In this document: positions 32,100 to 46,900 of the stretch, piece after piece
Numbering within the stretch: position 1 is the stretch's first letter
Layout of the letters: each line of letters opens with the position of its first letter
NCBI GenBank assembly: GCA_037903475.1
Contig: JBAJFG010000002.1
Location: 4,711,001-4,775,000, forward strand
Length of the DNA stretch: 64,000 bases
Source of the DNA: Ancylostoma caninum
Taxonomy: Eukaryota; Nematoda; Chromadorea; Rhabditida; Ancylostomatidae
Direction of reading: 5' to 3'
The notes under the pieces: model-generated
Database searches by the model: none
Seen by the model: only the letters and a program-made list of their open reading frames with translations
Told to the model about the DNA's origin: nothing
Position numbers and translations under genes: made by a program

Positions 32100-34360
32100 G
32101 CATTTTTAATCAAATTTTTACATCCCGGACTTTCGGGATGATGCATAATGCATACAGAGAGTGTAGTATGCTTTGCAACTCCGCTAAATCCGTACGTAAA
32201 GTGACTTTTTGAAAATTCCGTGAAACGTGGATAACTGAACCGAAATTGATGTTGCCAATCAATCCATCGGTCGTATTCATTTCCTAGTTTGGATGAGGGG
32301 TCCTGCATATGATCACTATATAGCCTAGACTTGACACAATTAGAATGCTCTTCGTTCCTATCGATGACACATTTTTTGGAAGAGAAAAAGCTTCAAAACA
32401 TTAAGAAAGCCAAAATTTGTGTGGGCCGCTATTCCGACACACTGCGTACCGAAAAGAGCATCTGCTCCTCGAATGAGGGATGGAGAAGGACCGTCGAATG
32501 AGGAAAAGAGTACCTAGCTGCTGATTTTATTTTGCTTTTGTAGAGGTTTGGTTCATCGAAACGGTCATTTCTAAACCTTTCATAAAATCAAAGTTTGGAC
32601 TTAATTCTGGAATTTCTTCGTGGAGATAAGTGATGAAATATCCGCACAGCCATTTGCATGATTGCTAAATTTAATGTTGACTTATTTTTCCCTGCTCCTC
32701 ACATAATTGAGTTATTTCCACTACTTTTTAATAACACTATTCTGGCAAGGTAGCCATAGAACTAATAGGAATACGCTGACTTTGTTATTCTCAGTACGAC
32801 CTGGTCGATGGTGGCAACACCTGGGGACCTATCACATTCCCAGGGCCAGGTTGGTATGCATCGACGCTGGAGCTGGCAGGATGCCAGCAATGCCTACGTC
32901 TACATACAGGGAACTCCAAAGGTACGCGGACAGGGTCGGGACCGCGGTGCGCCTCTGCTGGGCAGAGACACGAGCGCTCTGCATGTGGCTCTGGTTTCTC
33001 TGCTTCTGCGGCAGAGAGCCTGTATGAGCCCTGTATGCTGCTGCCATCAAGGTATCTCGTACGGGAACGCCCCCCTTTGTCGCCTAGTGCTTGCCGTCCC
33101 CTGTGATCTCACGTGGCAGGAATTTTTCCTTCTCCGCATAATACCCGAATTTGCGCAAATCTGAGCCCGATCGTTCTCCCTTTCGTGATCGTAAAGAGTG
33201 TTTACAAAAGAGTGTTTGCCGTCCGTTTACTTGATTCTTGTTCATAGGTATCGTTCACTCTGGTGTATGTTTCAACCACATACTAAAAAAAGTTTGAGGA
33301 AGATCTGCTTTGTCCAGTGCATGTGTAGAAAGCTTGAATATTTGTTAGTACTACACTACATAGAAGTTTGCTAATTATGACTGCTTCACAGAAATATAAC
33401 TCTGAAAAGAGTATGCGCATCCGGTTGAGTACATGGTCTCACGCGTCGCACCATGCGTGTCAACCGGTTGAGCACATTGTTGCGAAGGTGTTAGAACACT
33501 GAAGACGTGATGGTCAAAGGTGATCAGAACACAGTATCGAGTGGATATTTCTCAGCGAAGATCTCAAGTCCTCTGCAACCACTGCTTTGCAAAAACAGCA
33601 CCGTCATTTTTGTGTTTCCATTCCCTCTTCGGACGATGTAGACGGCAGATATGCGGACCTGACCATGTTCTGGCGCTAGGTAGAGAATTATTCAAGAACC
33701 GTGCTATAGTATTCTCGCTCTGACCCACTTATTCGAGGAATCCCAAACGTCTTTGTTCCCGTATGACTAACTTGGTAGAGTTCTCTCGGAAACGAATTGG
33801 CACTGATGTATATTGTTAACTTTTACGACCCAGCCTTCCTCAGTCACGACGGTCTCCATAAAGTTTTTGATAGTGTTCGGAGGAACATCAATCCAAGATT
33901 ACTCATTTGAGATGACCTCTGAAGATTGCGCAGCTTTCGTTTTGTTACGCACTATTCATACCGGCAGTCGTTTTCTTACATACATGACTTATCAGTTGTC
34001 TTATCAATAGGGCTTTATTTATGAGTCATTCCTTGAGACATTCCAAAAAAAATTTCGCTCAAGTTAACACTGCTCTATATATACGTAGAGTGCCAAAGCA
34101 TCATTTTCGCTTAGTTCAAACTTCCTCAGTGGTCATAGCATTTACAAGATTTTCACTAGGAGAAATGTGGTTCATACTACACAGTAACCTCCGTGCTCTC
34201 TTGGGTCTTTCGTGAGACCGCTTCACTCAGTTACTTGTGCAGATGACAAATACCACATGAAAACGTGAAGCTTGGCTAAGCGATAGAAAAACAGAACACC
34301 CGATCCATTCGTAACGACTGGAGAAGAGATAAAGTAGTCAACGTAAAGCAACAGCCATTA
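32100..34360. other. Intergenic; GC-rich island at 32.80-33.12 kb
   Basis: No gene recognised. A GC-rich stretch (about 32800-33120) stands out from AT-rich surroundings. It contains plausible splice-bounded blocks on the plus strand (for example 32880-32921, CAG|GATGCC ... CCAAAG|GTACGC) but no family match. Near 33420-33470 a CAACCGGTTGAG-type phrase is repeated. The 3' end of the Rab gene borders the right edge. Confidence 0.4.
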
Positions 34361-37942
<3,582 letters not shown>

Positions 37943-40900
37943 GTGTGTGGATCAACTAGAAAACGTCGATTTTGTTCGCACCCGAGAACCTTTTGAAGAA
38001 ACACCGATCAATATTTACACTCAGAGGACGGAGAGAGCAAGAAGAACAAACAATGTCCTGCTGGTTTCCTTAGCAAGGGCAATATCTCAGGTAAGAAGAA
38101 TCTTCAGAAAAGGCGAACAGTGGAGTAGCCACGATAAGGTCATGGAATCTGAAAGACTTTAGAGGAACATTCATTAAGCTTCACATTCAAATAGTGGCGA
38201 CTCTACTACTGAACTACCATGCGAAAGACAGCGAAATGCGATAATGGTCTGAATCTCCACAGCTATGTTTGCTATCATGAGATAAGATGTACATACATCT
38301 ACTAGGGAAACCAAAATCTGGATATCACCCTTTGTTTGCCTAACAAGCCCGAGTCTTTCCTCGCAAACTTCTCACCCTTCGTAAACGGTTTTCATCATTT
38401 CTACGAATGCGAGCATTAGTCTCATCCTTTCGTCCACAACAAGATGAGGAGACTTCGCCCTTGTTTAGAAAATTTTCCGCAAAGGCTGCTTATAGTAACT
38501 TTTCTAATTTGTCTAGTAGTGCAGAATGTAATCACTCTCCAAGCCAAGGTATTAATCTAATTCAGCTGAGTATTGACAAGGGAAGAGCGTAATGCAGATA
38601 TTGTGAATTTGGTCTTGAAACAAAAAATTAATGACGATCGCTCCTCACGAGGAATAGCAAATCAGATCCAGTTTTCTGGGAACAATTGCAGGTCAAAAGG
38701 CCGCATAGACCATAGAGCTGAGGCTTTTTCTGTAGGGAAAAGGTCAAATAACAGAGATTCGAGACTATGCCTCCTATTCTCCTTCCTCAAGATCAAGAGC
38801 TCCTAGTTGGTGTCGTATAATGCATTCAGCGCGGCTTTGCTCCAGTATCAAAACAACAAGATAAGCTGACATTTATAAATCTGGAAATATAGTCACGGGT
38901 TGTCGCTGGGCGAAATTTTTTCGAGGTTCACCAGTCGTTGGGAGACGGAACATTCTATCTTGGAGGCACCACTCACGGAACATTTTCGGTTCTGTAGGGT
39001 CATCCATGTAAACGTGTTCAAGAAAAGTGAACTCGCTTCCTTGTGAGAAAAGCGTAGTAAATTTGAACAAGGAAAATTAATTGGAAAAGTATTCAGTGCG
39101 TGCGTTTGTCGCATTTGCGAACGCATGATTAAGAATAGACAGAGCAGCACTCGTGACGAGTTCTGACGCAGGTGAGAGTTGAGTGATGCGGCTGCAAGTG
39201 GACGTTGTGCAAGAATCATATTCGCTCTGTGCATGATGTATTCACAGGTCTCGATGAAAAAATCTCCGCGAGTGAGTGTGTGTCTGGTGCACTCACGCAT
39301 CCAGTATAAAGCGTTTCTTATGCGAGTCGCTAAATATGTATAGCAGGCAGAGAAAATAGTCGGACGTTCTGTGCGTTTTTAGCGACCACTCTGCATCTCA
39401 ACTGAACCGCTATCATCTGGACCTGTTGGTTTTCCTTAACCAGCTCTTCATAATATGAAGCCAATAAAACAACGATAAAAGAAGACGCTATTCTATCAGG
39501 AAAAGTTTGTTTGAGATCATAAACTCGACACAAAAGGCGGTATCGACGAGTTTCATATAGTGCGGCAGCTGAAGCCAAATTTCTGGTCTTCCATAAATAA
39601 GCAAAAACATCATTATTGATGGCGCTTTCCCACATTCAGATATTGACCACCAATTAAACGAAGACGCTGTATTGACTTCCATTTATTTTCGTCGGTCAGG
39701 CAGAAAGAACGATCGAGCGGCCCACAGCCGATTCACTGACACTCTTCGGTTTGCTTGAAAGCACTTGGCTTCAGAAATCATAAATTGGCACATAAAAACG
39801 GCCCTACAATAAAAAGTTGAAAAGAAAACGCGAGGAAGCACATTCTCCAACGATCTCGCTATAAACATTTTACTACTTAATGAAAAGACAAAAAAAAATT
39901 GTTTCGTCCCATGTTCCTTCTTTTGGCACGTACTAAAGCCTTCAGACTCCTAAGGCACGAGTTCACTACGGGTTGGAAACGACGCTCACGAGAAGCTGCC
40001 CACTACTGAGGCAAGTCTACATATCTCAGGACTGAAAAATACATGAAGGTCCGGTCGTCTCTAGGTACCATATTCGGGAATTTTCGTGAATTTTGCTGTA
40101 ATAGAAAAATTTCCCCATTTTCATGGAAACGAATGTGAAAATCCTCAAGAACTTGTGAAAGGTTCCATGGCCACCAACCACTACGGAAACAACAGCCGGA
40201 TTCTTCAGCTGCGTGAGGCGCCTCACTTTCAAAACTTTCAAAACGGAAATCAGATAAGAATGGGGCTTGCAAATCTGTTTAATTTCTCCCCTTGCATCCT
40301 AATGGCCGCACATTTCTCATGGATGAACATTCTCGACCTCTCTGTTTGGAATTTGCTGGCAAAGAAGGTATGTCAACACAAAAAAACAGGACAGCGTTCA
40401 TTCTCTAAAGATGTCACTGGAGAGAGCACGGGAGGAAAACCTGCTAAATCGTGATCGCCTCACAGTGATAGAATATCCCAGGGCTGGTAGTAAACCCCCT
40501 GATGTCGTGAACTCTCAGCTGCCAACATGTCGTGACATTCTCAGGTGTCTCAGGCCTTTGAGTCGCGCTAGAGGTGAGGATATCGCGCGATCATAACTTT
40601 TTGGGTTTCACTATATAATAGCTAAGTGCTCTTAAAAGGCCTCCGACGATCGCTCTTCTACGCGTTTTCTGTGCGCGTTTTTTTATAGTGGGACAGTATT
40701 TATGCGCAATCCTGTAGACGTTTAAATGATGTCCCAAGATTCTTTAAAGTTACGACTACAATTCAAACGCAACTTCATAGAACGAACGTTTTGGATGCTC
40801 CAAAGATTGGGTTCTGGGTAACTGCTATACGGTGAACCTATCCGGAAAAAATTAACTAGGAAGTGTCCGGAAAGGTTTCCCTACAACAGCACAGGTAACA

Positions 40901-43900
40901 ACAGCATTACTAAGCAGATGAACATCAACGGTTTTCACATTGCGCTGTGAGTGCCGCGTATGCTATGTTTTCCTAATGTCTATGCAGAGTACAATGGCCG
41001 AGCTCTGTAATGCCCAGACAATCCTGTCATCAAAATTGGCTTAGTAAACTGGTTTCGTCCACTCATGTGCTCATGAACCACAGCCTCAACTTTTGTACTT
41101 GGATCAATATCGACTTCCAAATTTAGTTATATAAAAGTGGAGAATGGGAACCGCCCCTACAGCAGACCCAGCTAGTGGATAAGTTTTGTGATGATTTTCC
41201 TAGAATTCTTCTGCAGTACATTCATTCCGGATTTCGTATATGTGGAACTTTTCACACTTTTCACGCTCTTCCGGCGCTTTTGCTAAGTATGGCCCTTTAA
41301 ATACGGAAACTGTTCGGGATCATGACGAGCGCGACATATGTACGCAAGACATCCTTTCTACGTTTCTTCTCTCGTCCGTGGTGCCAATTTGAAGAAAAAA
41401 AGGAGTGATCAAAAAGTTACAGGAAAAGACGGATTGCAGGGAAAGTTCTTATCGGAACTACATACCAAGAAATAGAATCGGAGTCGAAAAATGTTAATAC
41501 GCACATATAATCAATTGAAATAACACTGTACATGGGACACATGAATCAGATGCGTGGGAAGCAATAACCGTGCAAAGCCTCATTCCGAAGCAGTGATCGA
41601 TGCAAAATGTGGAAATAAGCATTTCCAGCCAGAGCAGCCGAGGCGGTTGTTTGGCTGAGTCACGCACTCAAACAGGGCAATGATAAAGCAGTGTCACGCT
41701 GGGTCTCCTCCTTCAGCATCCTCTCTAACCCGGAATTTCATAAACTCCCCTATCACCGCTCTATTCACAGGGTGACGCCAGAACTATCAGTTGTGTCATG
41801 GGGACCAACATACAAGGTGTCTTTTAATTCAAATATAAGATGAATGCAGTTTCGTGTTTCTTCGCTTCGATGAGCGCTTCTCAATGATTTACGCAGGGCA
41901 GAGGATCAGTCGGATTGGCTGATGTCTGAAATTAGCACATCCTAAAAGTTGTATGCTGCATAAAGGAGGCAGCGGACTGACCGGTCACTTCATCTGACTG
42001 GGTTCTGTGGGTTCTGTTTTCGCCGTGATGCCATACCGGTTCGTCTTCAGACTGAGTCCTGTTTTCTTCGGTGTCATGCAGCCACGCTGGGTCGTCTTCT
42101 GACTGGGTTCTGAGTTCAGCTATCCCAGGCAGCCATACTACTTCATTTGACTTGTTTCCATGTGAATCTGTGCCAAACAGGCATGCTGCTTCATCTCCCT
42201 GGGTTTCCTGTGTCAGTGTGCCATATATCCATAGGATGGGCTCGGCGTTTGGAACCAATTCAACAGCTTCTTGGCTTTAAAATCAGGAGAATCACTTATG
42301 TTATGACTCTTTCGAAAGAATTAAGTTTTACATTCTTGTCCGAGCTAACCAGGGAAGGATACTAGGGAGGTCAGACAACTCGTTACGAAATATACATATA
42401 ATGTCATATGCAGTTTGTGATGCTGATTCGTTGTCCTTCTCTGCTGCGGATCTTTCCTTGAAGAGCTACATACGTGGCATTACCTTGCGTTGCCTAGAGC
42501 AGCCAAGTCTGAGTCTCGTGTTATATTCTGCCAAAAATATACGAGAAAGATGTTTCAAACTGGTCAGCTAATTCGAATTAGTTAATGATTCAAAAAATTC
42601 TTAGAACCTGCTTTTCTATTCTTTCTTTAATGTATTCTTAGAATCTGCGATCTTTCAGCAGAATATATTCAGAAAACCAAATTTTGGCTGCTCTAGGCCA
42701 ACTGGAATCATGCCACGTAATCCTTCAAAAAGCGCTCCGTAGCAAAAAAAAAGAAAAATGGATTTGAGATTAGCGTCACAAAGTGCATTTGGCAATATGC
42801 ATCTCATTTTGATTTGCCCGACCCCCCCCCATACTCTAATTCCTTCGTGAGCATTTTCAAAGAATTGTGTGGAATCTCCTAGGCGGGAGCTAAGGCTGTC
42901 CCATTTAAATTGCGGCGCTCCTATTAAAAATTCATGGAAGCGGAAATGACAACGACAAGCAGCACTGCATCTAAGAATTTTGAGATGGAAAGAGCAGAGA
43001 AGCCTGGAGTCTTGAGGTCATGCGCTGAAGTATTGTAGCCACTCTCGAGCATTATTGAACAAATTGCAAAAAGGTATTTTAGGTTCTTGGTATTTTAGTA
43101 TTTTTTAGTTGGTACATTGGTATTTTAGGTTCTTCTACATAATTGACAGCTAACAGATGATCTGAGTCAATGATGAGCTTGAGCTTTGCAAAGAGCGGAG
43201 AGTTCGCTAGTCGGAAGCTGAGATAATCAGAGAACGTGATATACATGGATGACAAAGATAGCTTAATTTACTTGACATTGTTGTTGTTCCTGAGTGATAG
43301 CCAAAAGATAACAAATAGAGAAATCTGCTATTGAACGAAAGCGCAAGGACTTGTGTTGAAGACAGAACTCACGGAAATTCTCCTTTCTTAAGGGAGTCGC
43401 TAACGGTTTAGCCGACTGCTCGACAATCACAACAGTAAGTTGAACACAGTGAATAGCCGCCTAATACATATATGCGAAGATGCTGAGCACATCCCCCAAC
43501 TTGAACAAAAGGGTTTCGTCGCGCCAGCAAACGCTTTTGACAGGGTGTACATGTGTGGTTTAGCGCAGCTGATGATATGGATTGCGTGCAGTTTATCAGG
43601 GTTCCGTGGCGGGAGCTGTCAGCGGAACAGTCGCCCGTGCTTTGGACGCACAGGAAATAGCGCCATCATTTTCTGTGTTTTTTGCGTGTTTCACGCTACT
43701 TCATCATTTTAGATTAGTTAACCGTCCCTAAAAACCCCGATATACCGCGAAATCTCCAACAGAGAAATTTTTGTGAGTGCTGCCTTTAACAACCGCAACT
43801 AGCCCCCCCCCCTCCCCGAGAGCCACTCAATCAACCGTGAGGATCCCAAATTTACAAAAGCCTTATATGCAGTATGCCATACCGCCCTGGAATTTAACAT

Positions 43901-43913
43901 GTATAGAGCTAAC
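37943..43913. other. Intergenic region, no gene assigned
   Basis: Several open frames are unassigned: 38407-38592 (+, ends near a CAAG|GTATTA donor), 38893-39300 (-, 135 codons with an upstream TTTATA), 39330-39635 (-), and 40086-40454 (+, an exon-like end AAGAAG|GTATGT at about 40368). None matches a family I know. The last exon(s) of the CK1-like kinase should lie just below 43914. Short homopolymers occur at 42826 and 43801. Confidence 0.4.
41960..42258 (-). repeat. Degenerate ~60-bp tandem repeat, open reading frame on minus strand
   Basis: The minus strand reads AELRTQSEDDPAWLHDTEEN, RTQSEDEPVWHHGENR, TQSDEV, with an earlier GTLTQETQGDEAACLFG. About five diverged units of roughly 20 codons are rich in Asp, Glu, Gln and Trp. 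The repeat keeps its frame, which is compatible with an exon of a repetitive protein, but no splice partner or signal was found. Confidence 0.5.
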
Positions 43914-46900
43914 CTTGTAATCTCCCAATCATATGGGGCAGAGATGTCACATTTCGCTTTCTTAGCGTCCTTAAAAAAGAATGAAGTTAACGAGAGATAG
44001 AAAAAAAGCTTGGACAATACATGAATGCCTGGCGAGAACAGTGATTCTGATGGGATTAGTATGCAAATTTTCAGCAACACGTGACCGGTTCATGCAGTAC
44101 TGGTTTTGTTGAGCGTTGTTCTCTTAGAAATGTTTTCATTGAGATGAATCCACATGCCTCCAAAACGAGCCGTAGATTCTGTGTGGATTGTAAAGTTGGA
44201 TTTTATTCTTAGATTGTTCAATCTTAGCACTCGCCAGACATCCATACAAAAATGAAAAACAGCAACGCTGACACTGAAACTTCACTGAACATGACGAAGT
44301 AGCCGAAAGGGCCACCAACCTGTTCTATTGCCTCGAGTAAAAACAAGTAGTCAACTTCGTCCATTGCTTTCAACTTGTCAATATACCGCATAATTTTAAC
44401 GACACAATTCTTACACTTCAGCCCACACAAAAACAATTGCTAAAGAAATACTAAGTGTTTCCCAATAAATAACAGAGAAGAAAACATGAATTGTTCCCAA
44501 ATTCGAGCTAACAGGGGGGGGGGGTGCTACAGGCCAAGCTCGCAGATCGGAATGAAACCTACCCGGCTTGAATCTCCGTTTGAGTAGGTGCTACACTACA
44601 CTATGTATTTCATTACTGCCCCCGCTTCCAAAAAAAATCCCACCAAAGAAACAAGAATGCAAGACGGATGCTCAGGACGGGATTCAAACCCTTGACCCTC
44701 TGCCTAACAGTGCGGCATCTTCCCCACTCGGCCACCCCATCGTTAACTATGGGACAGGAACGCACATAGTGATCTGGTGAGATTCCAATTTTTGAAGCCG
44801 AGGACAGTAATAAAATATATACTGTAGCACCTTCTCAAGCAAAGTTTCAAGCCAGGGCTGGGATTCATGAAACGATAACCAAGCAAACATAGGCTAACAA
44901 ACCAACTTTCGTCGTCTGTGTCTCTTAGCTCTATGTAGTCAATATGATAACCAATCAGGCTAGCCATCCGTAGTTTGCTTGGTTATCGTTTCATGAATCC
45001 CAGCCCAGATGGTTTCATTCCGATCTTGAGCCGGGCCTCCTGCATTTTCCTTGTAAGCACTTGACACGACGTACTACACGGATATCCGCCACCCCCCCCC
45101 CCTCCCCCTCAGGTTAATGTCGGTGAAATAGCAGAATAGTAATAATGTACTGTCTTCCAGAAATTTTCTTAAAATTGCTGCTTTTTTGCTCAAAACCAAT
45201 AACTTGTATGTTGTAGTCACAGTTCCAATGCACTCAGTCGTACTATCTCTTTGAAGTGTTTGCCTCAAATCCTAACTCCTCGTGACATCTGTTTCGGTCA
45301 CCCTGTAATCCAGCCCTAATTTCTGCATCCTCTGTCGCACCTACGTGGCAGTTCAGGTCCTCTGCAACATCTATTATTTCTTCTGGAGGTACTCCTGCAA
45401 CACTCCCGTCAACGAACACCCTGAAGTGATCTATTACTCAATTGTCACGACCCACCTGCGGTGCGTACTGTGTCTGTGGTGTACGGTCACGATTTGGAAC
45501 AAAAGGGCCTTTTCACTGCTTTGTTCGCATTACGCCTTGCTCCTGTACAGGCGATTCACCTAGGAGATCAGCGCGTTGCAGATACACGCGCGAGCATATC
45601 CATTCCAACAGTTCAAATTCTCGGTTGAAAGTTTACGTACGAGCGGTTTTCAGCGGTTCGCCCGTAGCCTCTATACTGGGTCCGCAATTACGCCGATGGT
45701 CACTCCTTTCCGAAAGTCACATATCAGAAAGTCCTGCCCACACATATGGTGCCATTTTAAAAGTTTTTTTTACGAGGGATTGTTGCCAAGCTACTCCGTT
45801 TGCGCCTCCCAACAAATTTCACGAACGAAAACGAGTCGTACTTTCTTTCTTTTGGAGTGGGTTCGTTGGAAAATTTTCCTTTGTGAGGTGTACACTTAAA
45901 AAAATATTTGATTTGGTTATCGTGGATTGGTTTCGTTTCTTTTTGCTCACCGAGGAGTGCAGCAGGCAGCCAGAGTGCGACCACGGAACCTTTCCGTATC
46001 CCCCTGGCCATTTGGAGTTCCCCTTGTTTCCCATCCGAGTTGCGTCGCTACTCATATAAACACCTGCTAGAATTTTCTGAGGTGTTGCTTCTAGCACATG
46101 TTCATGAATTCAGCTGGTTCACATGTAGAAAAGCACACTGGTCCAAAGCAGAGCTTCGCGAGGAGCCACTTTAGGTTGTTGGACTGATATCTGGGAAAAC
46201 TGAATATCACCACGCTAGTATGTTGCGGTGCTCAATGGCGTTTGAAACTACGTATGTCATGGCATGCGGTAGTCAATAAGTAATGAGTCAATTTTCAACA
46301 GAAAACTCCCAAAACTTTTACGTCCCGACTGACCAGTTTTTCTCCACGCACGTCTTCTTTTATATGAAGCACATCGTCTCTGCTCCTTACATTTCTCCAT
46401 GGCAAACCTGTAAATCAGTGTTCAATCGCTTTTCCAAATCGCAGCGCTGAAAGGATCTGCATGAGTAATGAATACTCACAAGGAAGGTGCAAGAGGTGCC
46501 GCTCGCAGATTAGAATAAAACCTATCTGGCTTGAATATTTGGCTGAGTAGGAGATACGCTATGTACTCCATTACTGCCCTCGGCTCCAAAAAATAGAAAT
46601 CCCACCAAATCACTATGTGTGTTCCTCCCTTACGTACGTCAGCGACATGGTCGCTGACTGGGGAAGATATTGGACTGTTAGGTGGAGGGTGCAGGATTTG
46701 AACCCAGTTATGAGCATCCGTTTTCCATTCTTGTTCCTATTCCTCCTATGTTGTTGAAATCAAAGTTAAAGGTTAGGAGACAATACCTATACTTCCTGAA
46801 GTACTGGTGACAGAATAACCACACTGTATTGAAGGTAGTTTACTCCTATAGTTATTTCGTGGCTGGTACGTCAGTAAGGATAGGTGTTGTCCTCTAACCT

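Larger units (their letters stand above)
44524..45063. mobile_element. Long-inverted-repeat element with tRNA-like core (copy 1)
   Basis: Outer arms of about 130 bp mirror each other: left CTCGCAGATCGGAATGAAAC and AAATACATAGTGTA-type phrases, right GGTTTCATTCCGATCTTGAG. Between them at about 44665-44745 the minus strand carries TGGCCGAGTGGGG (like a pol III A box) and GGGTTTGAATCCC (like a B box). A 150-bp MITE interrupts the right arm. It lies in intron 7 of the kinase gene. Confidence 0.75.

Noticed and set aside
38893..39300. 135-codon minus-strand frame with upstream TTTATA
   Set aside because: No family match, no signal peptide or splice partner. Mentioned only in the intergenic entry.
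43596..43672. Candidate final exon of the CK1-like kinase after an acceptor CACAG
   Set aside because: In the phase set by the previous exon it hits a stop after two codons, so a short tail is possible but unproven. It was left out of the model.
45442..46059. 205-codon plus-strand frame, the longest unexplained frame in the window after the known ones
   Set aside because: No recognisable domain, lies inside a kinase intron on the opposite strand, and overlaps other frames. Chance is the simpler explanation, though I cannot exclude an unknown gene.
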